Source of the DNA: Semisulcospira habei
Lineage: Eukaryota; Mollusca; Gastropoda; Semisulcospiridae
Assembly: GCA_036245525.1 (NCBI GenBank)
Contig: BTPG01000007.1
Span: 166,184,976-166,248,975, forward strand
DNA: 64,000 bases
Direction of reading: 5' to 3'
In this document: positions 31,001-43,000 of the stretch, in pieces
How the letters are laid out: every line of letters begins with the position of its first letter
Numbering within the stretch: the stretch's first letter is position 1
The notes under the pieces: generated by a model
Told to the model about the DNA's origin: nothing
Database searches by the model: none
What the model saw: only the letters and a program-made list of their open reading frames with translations
Translations under genes and position numbers: made by a program

Positions 31001-34000
31001 ATAGGGATCCTGATCGCCGCTTTCGTTCTAGAGAGGTGAGCTCTTCGGACTCGAGTTACTACCCCTTACCACGCGGAGACACTCAAAGGATAACGAGTCC
31101 GGGACGACGAACCAGTACAGCGGGCTCTTACCGTCATGTTAGCCCTCATTCCTTTCGTCATCACACCTCGCGGGACCCCCCTTCCAGGCGACGCTCAGCG
31201 ACGCGGACGAAACCGGACTTACGTCGGTCCCGGCGGACCTCGCACAGTTCCCGCTCTTCGCGTCACAGCCGCTCGCCGCGGGTTCGCCGTGTTCCCAGGA
31301 GGTCGCCTTCTACACTCGCTGGAAGACAACCTCTTCCCACCATGGCTTCTTCGCCGCGGCACTCCACGACACCTCATGCACCTGTGGATACCGTGAAGGC
31401 TTCAGACAAGCTTGGAATCACTGCTCGCGTTGTGGATTCCATCAGCCTGACTCCTGGAGACTCGGTGTCCGCCTGGCTGGACGCCGCGCCGAGCCTTCGC
31501 TCGGCTTCTCCGGAAGAAGCGGATTTTCCCCCAGCGCCTCTCGGACACAGAACGGAGACCGTGCGTGCCTTAGACGAAGCTGCGCGGCTTATTGCGGCTA
31601 CCTTACCGGCGGAAGACTGCCCTCCTTCTCCACCGGTTAAGAAGAGAGCCTCGGCTTTTGTGGATGCGGAGCTCCACGCCAAGCGTTTCAAGTCTCTACC
31701 GCAACCTCCTGGTTTTCGGGACATCCGGGATGCCCTTTCGGCTCATCTACTTCAGGGATCACTTAGAGATACGGGATTCTTCTCCGACCACAAGTGGCCG
31801 GCGGACCTGATGATAGCTTTCCAGCAGAAGTGGTACGCAGGACATTCTCAGGCCTTCGCTTGTCCCCTGCCAGCAGTGGATCCTTCAGCGACTTCCTGTG
31901 CGGGCCTTTCTCGACAAAAAGAAAGATCGGTATTCCCCCCTGGGCTTACTAAGACGGCGACACTCATCCGCAATGCGCTAGCTTCGGCAGGGTTTTTGGA
32001 CTTGGCGACTCAGGCAATAGTTCGACGGGTGGAGGAGGCTTGGAGCCCGACTATCGTCGCTCTCTTGACCGACATCTTAGCTTTGACCGTGTCTTGCAAC
32101 CGGGCAGCCTACCACACCTCGGTCAACGCGATGACGGCGGCGGCAAATTGCGACCTCATGCGTCGAGATGCTGTTTTACAAGCCTGCTCACTACCGTCGG
32201 AGATCAAGAACCAGCTGCGTCGGGCCCCGCTTGGCAACGAGCTCCTCTTCGGCCCTCATTGGCAGTCAGTTAAGGAATCGAGCAAGGATTTGTGGCCCAC
32301 CAGGTTCGCCCCACCCCGCTTTCCTCCAGCCCGCAGGCCCGCGGGTCGAGGCTTGCGGTCCGCCAGACCCATCGTTCGCCCCTTTACCAGTCGTGGACGT
32401 CTTCCCCCCCGCCAGCCGGCCTTTGGTCGTCCCCGCCGACCTAACCCCGGCCCCACAGACGCCACCGTCCCCGCCCCTGCTTGGCCTAGACCTGCCCGAC
32501 GTCCTTTCGGGCGGGGTAGGGCCCGCTGACTTCACTCCGACCACGCCTCCCCCGACCGCTTCCGGGTCTCCCGTCGGCGGGAGGCTAGCTCTTCACAGCG
32601 ACGCTTGGACCTCGCTGTTTCCCGACGACCCGTGGATTCTGTCGACAGTTTGCCAAGGACTACAACTGTCGTTCCGCTCACCCCCACCACTGCGCCGGTC
32701 TCCACTTTGGACGTCGATGCCGGTCGATTCGCTCAGAGCCGAGGCACTACGCAACGAGGTGGCCGCACTACTCCAGAAGAACGCCACAGAGGTGGTCAGA
32801 CGCCACGACTCTCCGGCCTTCTACAGTCGTCTGTTTGTTGTTCCCAAGCCGGGGGGCAAGTGGCGTCCGGTCATCGACCTCTCCGCCCTGAACAAGTTCC
32901 TCATCGCCCCCCCGTTCCGGATGGAAACTGCCCGAGCCCTGCGTTCCGCGGTGCAACCGTTCGATTTCGCCATCAGCCTTGACCTCTCAGACGTCTATCT
33001 ACATGTTCCCATGCACCTGGCGTCCAGACGCTTCCTTCGGTTCGCCTTTGCCGGAATCGTCTACCAATTCCGCGCTCTACCCTTCGGTCTCAACCTCAGC
33101 CCGTGGGTGTTCACCAGGATCATGGACGCTGTCGTCGCCAGGGCCAGAAGGACGAGCTCAAGCCCTACGTCCAACTACCTCGACGATCTCCTTCTACGAA
33201 ACCAGGTGGACTCCGCCCTGGAGAGGGACCGAGACGCACTCCTAGACCTCCTCGATTTCCTCGGGTTTATCGTCAACAAGGGCAAGTCCGACCTCTCGCC
33301 GTCCCGCTGTTTTGTTCACCTGGGAATGGAGTTCCACACCGATCTCAACTTAGTTCGACTCCCGGAGGCGCGTATACAGAAGATCGGCGATCTGGCGCGA
33401 CAGGTGGCACAGCAGGACAAGGTCTCTGCACGGGTGTGGCTACAGTTGTTGGGCTTGATGAGCGCTGCTTCCGACCTGATTCCCCTGGGACGCCTCTATT
33501 CCCGACCGCCCCAGTTGCACCTGCTACTTCATTGGCGACCCTCGAAGGACGACATCGACGCTCTGGTTCCGGTTCCCCCGATGTTACATCCACACCTGAT
33601 GCGCTGGGCGACCACAACTGGCTGGCTTCGGGAGTCTCTCTTTACACACCGCCTCCCAGCTTGTCACTTTGTGTCGACGCAAGTCTCACCGGTTGGGGAG
33701 CCCATCTTCTACCGTCGTTCACGACAGCCTCGGGGGTGTGGCCCACGGATCTTCTGACCCGACACATCAACTGGTTGGAGTTGCAGGCGGTGTGGCAGGC
33801 GTTAATGATGTGGGACTCTCAGCTCCAGGGTCAGGAACTGCTCGTGCTGTCCGACAACTCAACAGTCGTCGCCTACCTACAGAAGCAGGGCGGTACACGC
33901 TCCCCATCTCTGTGCATCCTCCTTTACCAGCTGCTTCGTTGGTGCGAAGATCGGGGCATCACTCTGCGAGCCAGACACATTCCGGGTCATCTCAACGTGC

Positions 34001-37000
34001 TCGCCGACTCCTTATCACGCCGCGGACAGCTCCTACACACAGAATGGACACTGCGGCCGGACATCTTCCAGATGATCGCGGCCAGATGGGAAGCTCCCAT
34101 GATCGACCTTTTCGCCACTCGTTGGAACCGCCAGTTGCCGCTGTTCGTCTCGCCGGTTCCAGATCCACTAGCTTGGGCAGTCGACGCGCTGTCCATTCCC
34201 TGGGACGGGCTCGTCGCCTACGCTTATCCACCGACGGTGCTGGTCCCCAAAGTCCTCCTCAAGCTTCGCGGCTGCAACGCGATCCTGTTCCTGGTGGCGC
34301 CCTTCTGCTGGAACAAGTCGTGGACGACGGACCTGCTGAACCTGGCCACCAGCCCACCACTTCAGCTCCCTACGCCTCCTACGATGCTCAAGCAACCACG
34401 ACAGCCGCTGTTTCATCCTTGCCCAGAGCGTCTCCTCCTACACGCTTGGAGGTTGTGCGGCAAGCCCTCACCAGAAGAGGCTTCTCAGGTGACGCAGTGG
34501 AAGCTATCGCTGCTGCGCACAGACCCTCTACCAGACGAGTTTACGAGGGGAAGTGGAAAGTGCTGTGCGACTGGTCTAGTGACAACAACCTTTCCCCCAC
34601 TGATTTGACGATGCCCCAGCTGGCGGAGTTCTTCCTCTGGCTGTTCAACTTCCAGAGTTTGGCTCCTATTACCATCCGGGGATACCTGGCGATGATTGCT
34701 GACACCTACCGTCATCTGGGCCGAACCGATCCTGGTGCCTGCAAAGACCTCGCTGATCTCATGGCGCACTTCGGTCTACAACGCCCGGCGCTACGGTCGC
34801 TGTTGCCTAGATGGGACCTGCCTTGGGTGCTGACTTGGCTCAACACTGCCCGTTTTGAACCCCTGCAGTTGGCACGCTTACCGGACGTAACTAGAAAGAC
34901 GTGTTTCCTGTTGGCCCTAGCTACCGCTTCCAGGGTCAGTGAGCTTCACGCGCTGTCCACACGATCTGATTGCCTGCAGTTCCGGGCTGACGGCTCCGTG
35001 CAACTGCTTCCTGAACCATCCTTCCTGGCTAAGACGCGGTCGCCTCTGACGACCCCACAGATGATGACCATTCGACCTTTACGTGTGACAGATTCCAACC
35101 GGGAGACCAGACAACAGGACCCGGTGAGAGCGTTACGTGTGTACCTGCGACGGACCAGACCGCTGCGCAGAAGACGCACCCGCCTTTTTCTCCCTTTGTC
35201 CCCAGGTAGACAGGACATTTCAGCCCAGACCATCTCCTCTTGGATTTGATGGGTGATCCGCTCGGCCTATCAAGACCTCGCGCCAGAAGCGGCCCAACGT
35301 ATGCACATTAGGGCGCACGAGGTCAGAGCCATGGCTACAAGTCTCACCTTCGACCGCAACTGTGCAGTGAAAGACATTGTGGCGGCCGTGGGATGGCGAG
35401 CGGAGTCCACGTTTGCCCGATTCTACCTGAGGGACCTCTCCACCCAGCGGCAGAACCTCACGCTGGTGGGAGACATCGCAGCAGCGCAACACTCCCTCCC
35501 GGCGCCATAGGCGCCGTCAGTATCTTAGCTAAAATTATCGGGAGTTTGCTGTGCGAGGGCGGGTCTGTGAACTGTGTCGTTGGCAGTAGGGGCAATAGGG
35601 CGGCACCCACCTCCTCTTTGGGATTCTTCCTAAGTGTAATACCATCGGTAATGTGTTTTGAGAAAACAAATGAATTTTTCAATTAAAATATATTTTTTTG
35701 AAAAATACTTACCAATGGTATTACTTGAAGGTCCCTCCCACCGACCCCGCTTGCCGCGGTTGGCTAAGAAACTAAACTGAGGTATGACGGGTATTTCGCA
35801 CCGGATGGGAAGAAGGGGAGGCTATTCGGGCGGTGGCCTATTCTATGGCGCCCCACTCCTGCCAACGATACCGTATACGGACACAACCAAATTTGGCTAA
35901 AATTAGGCTAGCTACGAGCCATTTCCTAAGTGTAATACCATCGGTAAGTATTTTTCAAAAAAATATATTTTAATTGAAAAATTCATTTTTTCTAAAATGT
36001 ATTTTTTCGAAAAATACTTACCGATGACATTACTGTCAGGAAGGATCTGCTAGCTCACGCAATTTTAGCCTAGGGACCCGTTGTGCTCCCACACAACCCG
36101 GGAGGCACTCTGGGATCCCCAAAACAGGGTCATGAGTAGTCTCCCGTGCCCATCCGGTCCCCGTACCGTGTGGCGTGACCAACCAGTCATGATACTTAGC
36201 TTACCAGCGGCAAGCGGGGCAGGTGGGAGGGTCGTCCGAGTAATGTCATCGGTAAGTATTTTTCGAAAAAATACATTTTAGAGAAAAATTAATTTATTTC
36301 TTAAAACATATTACCAATGACATTACTGTCAGGAAGAATTGCCAAAAGGAGGAGGGTGCCGCTAACAGCGCAAGAACACCGCCGGAGGGACTTGGGCACA
36401 CCCGGGGTCCTGATCGCAAACTCCCGACAATTTTAGTTAAGTAGTACCTATGGCGCCACCGGTGCCGGGAGGGAGTGTTGCGCCGCAGCGATGTCCCCCA
36501 CTAGGGCGAGGTTGTCTCGCTGGCCTGCCAGATCCCGGAGGTAGAAGTGGGCGAAGGTTGACTCTGCCCGCCAGCCTACTGCGGCCACAATGTCCCTGAC
36601 AGCACAGTTGCGGTTGAACGCGACGCTCGTAGCCATGGCTCGAACTTCGTGTGCGCGGATCCTAAGCCTCTTAGCTCCCTGCGGGGAGAGGTCCTGGTAG
36701 GCAGACAGTATAACCCAGCGCAGCCAGGAAGATATCGTCTGGGCGGTAATGTCAGCTCTGCCTGGAGTCAGTGGCAGAAAGAGGCAAGACCGTTCTCTCC
36801 GAAAGGGCTTGGATCGGCGAAGATAGATTCGCAGGGCGCGCACTGGATCTTGCTGCCTGGTCTCCTGAGGAAAATTAACTCCCTTCAGCGGCCGAATGGC
36901 GATGACCTGGGGAGCAGTCAAGGGGGACCGAGTCTTGGCAAGGAAGGAAGAGTAGGTGAGTAACTGCACGGAGCTGTCCGTCCGGAACTGCAGGCAGGCA

Positions 37001-40000
37001 GGGTGTGTTGAAAGCGCGTGTAGCTCGCTTACTCGTGCCGCCATGGCGAGGGCCAACAGGAAGCAGGTCTTCCATATCACATCTGCGAACCAGGCCAAGG
37101 ACAGCGGTTCAAACCTGTCGGAATTAAGCCAGGTCAGCACCCAGGGATCGGGAAACTGGACCCTGCAGGTCAAAGTGCATCATGAGGTCGGCCAGGTCTT
37201 TGCAATCGCCGGGGTTCGGGTGGCCGAGGTGTCTGTAAGTGTCCGCAATCATGGATGGGAGCCAAGCCTTGGTCGCCAAAGAGCCAGAGGAAGAAGTCAG
37301 CGAGCTGGAGAGTAGTCAGTTCGGTGGGGGAGAGTTGCTGGTCAGCGCACCACGACCCTAGTACTCGCCACTTTCCCTCATAGACACGTCTGGTCGAAGG
37401 TCTGCAGGCTGTAGCGATTGCTTCCACTGCTGCACTCGAGAAGCCTGTTGCGGCGAGGGCTTGCCGCACAGTCTCCAGGCGTGAAGGAGAAGCCGTTCCG
37501 GGCACGGGTGGAACAGCAGCTGGCGCGGTTGCTTGAGCATCGTGCTCGGGGTGGGCAGCAGAAGAGGGAGGTCTGTGGCGAGACTGAGCAGGTCAGTGGT
37601 CCAAGATCTGTTCCAGGAGAACGGGGCTACCAGCAGCAAAACCGCCGTGCATCCTCTGAGCTTGAGCAGGACTTTGGGGATGAGAACCGTCAGGGGATAG
37701 GCGTAAGCGACGAGTCCGTCCCACGGAATGGAGAGCGCGTCGACTACCCAGGCTAGGGGGTCTGGGATCGGGGAGACGAAGAGGGGAAGCTGGTGGTTCC
37801 ACCTCGTCGCGAAGAGGTCAATCATCAGTGTCTCCCAGTGAGCGCAGATCATCCGAAAGATTCCGGTCGTAGCATCCATTCCGTGTGGAGTAACTGGCCG
37901 CGTCGCGAGAGGGAATTGGCCAAAACGTTCAGGTGTCCTGGAATGTGTCATGCTCGTAGAGAGATGCCGCGGTCATCGCACCAGCACATCAGGCGGTAGA
38001 GAAGAATGTGTCATGGTTAAGGGAGCACATACCGCCCTGCTTCTAGATGTAGGAAACCACCGTAATGTTGTCGGACAGGATGAGTAGCGTCTGGTCATGG
38101 AGCTGCGTCTCCCACGCACTTAGGGCCCGCCAAACCGCTTCCAGTTCTAACCAGTTGATGTGTTTGTCTGCCAGGTCCGGAGGCTAGCGGCCGGACGTTG
38201 TGATGAAACTCGGTAGGAGGTGAGCACCCCACCCGGAGAGACTGGCATCCACGCATAGCGAGAGTTGAGGAGGTGGCGAGGCGAGGGGAACTCCCGAAAC
38301 GAGCCACGAAAAGTCCGTCCAGCGCCGCTGAAGGATCTGAGTCACCGGAACCAGGGCGGCAAGGTCGCCGGAGGGCGGATGCCAATGGAGAAGAAGGTGC
38401 AGCTGTAGCGGTCGGGAGTAAAGATGACCGAGGGGAAGTAGGTCCGCCACTGCAGCCATCAAGCCAAAAAGCTGAAGCCAGACTCTTGGCGGGGACTGCC
38501 TCCTCCTGAGCTACCTGGCTGGCTAGGGTGGCTAACTTCTGGATCTGAGGTCCCGGAAGACTCACTCTGTTGAGGTCGGTTGCGAATTCCATGCCGAGGT
38601 GTATAAACCGGCGTGACGGAGCGAGGTCCGACTTGCCCCCGTTGACCAGGAATCCCAATCGTGACAACAAATGGAGCAGCGCATCTCTGTCCGTCAAAAG
38701 GGAGGTCTCCAACTGGTTCCTCAGAAGGAGGTCATCCAGGTAGTTCGAAATCGGACTGTAAGACTGTCTGGCCTTGGCAACCACAGCATCGATGATGCAG
38801 GTGAAGACCCAGGTCCAGAGGTTGAGTCCGAACGGTAGAGCCCGAAACTGGTAAAGGGTCCCGTCGACGGCGAAGCGTAGGTACCATCGGGAGGCTGGGT
38901 GCATGGGAACATGGAGGTACACATCGGCCAGGTCCAGACTGACGGCAAAGTCGAAGGGTTGCACGGCGGCCCGCAGGGCCTTGGATGTCTGTCTCCATCT
39001 GAAAGGACGGGGCTGTGATGTATCTGTTCAGCGCCAAGAGATTTAGAGTCTGAAATAGCTCAGGCGGTTAAACGTCGGAGCAGGAGAGCAAAGGGAATCG
39101 CTGGGTCGTGGGTTCGAATCCCGTCCTGGCCCCGGTAGCTGGACTCACAATCCAGGGGGTAAAACGGATTTGTTCAATAGCATGTCTGTTGAAAGGTCCT
39201 GGTAAATCAAAGTGGCACAGTTGGAGTGCGCCTGAGTTGATCAGTGTTCAGGTCGTACTCCATAGGCAATAGATTTCCCTGTCCCCCATAACCCGCCCGT
39301 CAGGGCCGTCCATGATCACCTCGGTGCTGTGGACGTTAAACCTGAACTAACCAGCGCCTAGAGATCGATGACCAGACGCCACTTGCCGACCGGCTTGGGC
39401 ACCACAAAGAGGGGGCTGTAGAAGGCTGGGGAGTTGTGTCGCAAGACTACCTCTATGGCGTCCTTCCGCAGGAGAGCGGCCACCTCGGCGCGAAGGGCGT
39501 CGGCTTGGAGCTGATTGGACGGCATCTCGGTCCACAAGGGGGAGTGTCGGAGTGGTGGTGGAGACCGAAAGGAAATCTGCAGGCCCTCGGAAATGGTGGA
39601 GAGGACCCAAGGGTTGTCTGGGAACAGCGAACGCCAAACTTCGCAGTAGAGGGCTAGCCTCTCGCCGACCGGGGACCCTGGGACGGTCAACGGGGGCTGA
39701 GGCTGGAGAAAGTAAGGGGACCCTCCCGCGCCCAGGGCGGCGGGCAGGCTTGGGCCAAGCGGGGACAGGGTTACGGCCAGAGCGGGGGCGGCCGAAGGCA
39801 GGCGCTCGACGGGTCTGTTGGGGGCGAGCAGCGGGGGCTGAAGCGGAGGATCTGGAGAACCGCAGGGCGCGACCCACGGCCTAGCGGGCTGCCTAAAAGC
39901 GTGAGGGGGCGGAGGTGCTGGGCCACCGGTCCTTATTAGCGTCTCGAACTGACTGCCAGGTGGGGCCGAAGAGGAGAGGACTGCCGAGGGGAGCATGACG

Positions 40001-43000
40001 AAGTTGAGTCTGGACATCGGGCGGTAGTCCGCGGCAGGCTTGGAGCACTAGGTCGCGTCGCAATAAGTCACAATTGATGGCCGCCGCCATGGAGTTGACC
40101 GAGGAGTGGTAAGCCGCCCGGTTAGCTGCTACAGATGGGGCCAGGAGGTCCTCCAACAGAGGCGAGAAGGAAGGGTGCCAGGCCTCCTCGACTCGGCGGA
40201 TGAGGGCTTGGGTCGGGAGCTCCAGGAAGCCTGAGCAGGCCAGGGAATTTTGTACCATTTCGTCTTGTGCAAACCGCGGGGAATACTGAGCTTCAGGGAC
40301 ATAGAGCTGCCTGCTTGAACCAAGGCCGGGGGGAAGGTGACAGGAGAATGACTGTGAATGCCCGGCGTACCATTCCTGATGGAAGGCGATGTCGAGTCCA
40401 GCAGGCCACCTACGGTCAGAGAAGAAGACGTTGCTACTGGTCGTGTCCCACTGAAGGCGGGTAGAGAAGGCATCCAGAAGGTCTCAAAAACTCGGAGGCT
40501 GGGGGAGTGACTTAAATCTCTTAACCTAGCGGCCAGCGTCAACGAAAGCGGAAACTTTCCTTTTGAGGGGCAGAGAAGGGGGGCAGGCTTCTGGGGGTAG
40601 ACAGGCCAAGATGAGACACGCCGCTTCGTCAAGCGAGCGAAGAGTTTCCGCGCGGGGGGCCGAGGTGGCTGCAGGAGACGTGGGGTCGTCCGAAAGGGAG
40701 GGCGATCCACTAAGAGGGCCGAGACAGAGTCCTCCGGGAGCAGGCTGATGGTCTCGTCGTCAACAGGGTGGTGCGAATGAAGCCGTGGGCGAAGAGCTCC
40801 GGAGCCAGGGGGCACAGGAGCGAGGCGGAAGCCTAACCCGAGGGGAGCGACTGCGATGAGACGAGAGTGGGACCGGCGCGGCGAGCGGGCGGAAGAGGAA
40901 GATAAACGTCGAACCCGCTGCGGGGACGAACGCCGAGGTGAGAGGATAGGGGAATGCGGTCTGGAGGCGCGAGAAGAAGTGGAGTGCGACTAGAGGAAGG
41001 CAGGCTGAGGGCTGCATCTGTCATCTTGGTGCTGCGCAGTGGTCGTCGAGGGGAAGCCATCCGGTGAACGAAGGCGCTGGTAGGTCCTGGAATTGAGCGT
41101 TAAGGAGGATGTGCGCGTAAGTCTCCGAGTGGGCGACAAAGGTCGCTGCTGCTGAGCCTCATAGAGGGGGGCACGCTGCCGGCCAGTTGACTCAACTTGG
41201 GAGTCAGCGGACTTAATAGAAGGTCCTGCGGCCGAGCCTCATGGCACGCTGCTGGCTTGAAGCCTCATCAGAGACGGGCTTAGTAGGGGGAGGAACGTCA
41301 GAACCGCTAGAAGAAGGAGAGTGGTGTGACAAAGATGGTAGCGGCCGAGCCTGAAGGAGGGGGGGCACGCTGCCGGCAATGTGACTTAGCGTTGGAGTCA
41401 ACGGACTTACTTGAAAGTCTCTGCGGCTGAGCCTCATGGAGGGGGGCACGCTGCCGGCTGGGGGACTCCCTGCGGGAGTCAGGGGGCACTCTCGGTGCGG
41501 TCACTGAAGCGGAGACAGTCCTCGCACGTAGGTGGTCGTGTGCATCACGTTCCCCCAAGTCAGAGCAGGCGCGGTCGGTCACTACTCGCCGTGAGGAGGG
41601 GGGCGCCATGGTAGGCGGTTGATCCCATGTCGGAGTCGGGTGCTCTCGCCAATAAAAACTCCACAGCTGTGACCATAACTCTTCTGGCCAAAAGGCGCAG
41701 ACGTCGCAAGAGTGGTTGGAGTCTCAGCCAGAACAAGGGAGGCACACTGGGTGTCGATCGCTTGGCCACTGAAAGTCGCTGCACTGAGCGCAGGTATGAA
41801 CCTCTTAGTGTAACACACATCAGACGTGAGAAGCGACCGGGCGCGGGAACCAGGTGGCGCCGCACATGAATACAAGCGAAACGCGACGAGTGGCGAGCGA
41901 AACGAAGGCAAGCAAAAATTCCATGGTCGAAGTCGACGCCCAACCCCCGGGCGGGACGCAGGCAAAGACCGAGGCCTTACCTTTCCATTTTCTCAGCGGG
42001 GCAGGGGGAAAAACACTCCACCAACAAACCGCGGGAAACGGCTGGAAGCCGAAGAATCCGAAGAACACGAAACGCCGTCCAGCACAATCACACGTTTCTT
42101 CCAGAAGGGAAGCACCACAAAGGAAAAAATCTCCGGGAAACTAAGCACAGGTAGAAGGCAAAGTCCAAGTCCAAGAAAAGAAGTCCAAGGCGACCGGGCG
42201 AAGAAACCAGTCGCACCAAACAGAGCAGTCCCGTAGGCCAAAAACACGTCCTAACGCTGTGAGCTAAGTAGAATGACTGGTTGGTCACGCCATGCGGTAC
42301 GGGACCGGATAGGCACGGGAGACTACTCATGTCCCTGTTTTTGGGATCCCTGAGTGCCTCCCGGGTTGTGTGGGAGCACAACGGGTCCCTAGGCTATAAA
42401 ATTGCGTTCACGAGCTAGTAGATCCTTCTGACAGTAATGTCATCGGTAATGTTTTTGAAGAAATAAAGTTGGTTTCAACCCATTTAACCCAAAAGACGTA
42501 TTTCTCCAATTTTAGAGCTTTTGCCTAATACCTGTGTATCGATCGACCACGATAAAAAAACTGACAAACTTATTTCTGTTCAAATTTCTGGACTTGCTTT
42601 TTGAGTTCGGCCCCACGCGCATTGCGCATGACATCCTTGTGCCGTCGTGCTTTCGCCATGGAAATACACACAGCCATGAACTCTGAAAACTGGGAGTCGC
42701 AGCGGCGGCCGTGCCACACACGGCCCAGAGGTATCATTTCTGGTACTGCTGCTTGTCCATGGAAACGGCGGTGTCGAAGTGCAACTTTCTTCTAAGCGAT
42801 CATCACGATCACACGGTGCCGGATTGAAGAATCCGAAGCATTCCAGCTTCCTTTGCTTTTTCTCCGCCATTTACAACTTCTTTCAAGATCGAAATTGAAG
42901 CGCACGATGCGGAATCCCAATATAGTATGAATGGTGATGTCACAGCAAGTAACGCGTTCGACATGTAGCGTGCACTTTGTAATAACATGCTGACACCACA

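Larger units (their letters stand above)
29270..35950 (+). mobile_element. DIRS-like tyrosine-recombinase retrotransposon, copy A
   Basis: About 6.7 kb, same orientation as TMEM120, in intron 8. Order: left ITR, gag-like ORF, RT, RNase H plus methyltransferase-like domain, overlapping tyrosine recombinase, internal complementary region and right inverted ITR. There is no LTR, no integrase and no protease. This arrangement with overlapping RT/RH and YR frames is diagnostic of DIRS elements (established knowledge). Confidence 0.92.
36003..42455 (-). mobile_element. DIRS-like retrotransposon, copy B (different subfamily, inverted)
   Basis: Antisense to TMEM120. Minus-strand order from the right: ITR, decayed gag, RT (split by a SINE), RNase H, recombinase, ITR. 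Its proteins are clearly homologous to copy A but well diverged, and its ITR is a different sequence. Confidence 0.9.

Noticed and set aside
33669..34420. Long frame upstream of the tyrosine recombinase as extra coding sequence
   Set aside because: This part is the shadow of the RNase H frame; recombinase similarity starts only near 34420.
39050..39135. tRNA gene with GGTTCGAATCC box B
   Set aside because: It is the head of a SINE with target duplications; the sequence continues into a SINE body and does not form a complete cloverleaf that I can support.
42580..42870. 96-codon minus-strand frame with several Cys and His
   Set aside because: No recognised domain, no splice context and no second exon; chance frame remains the simplest explanation.
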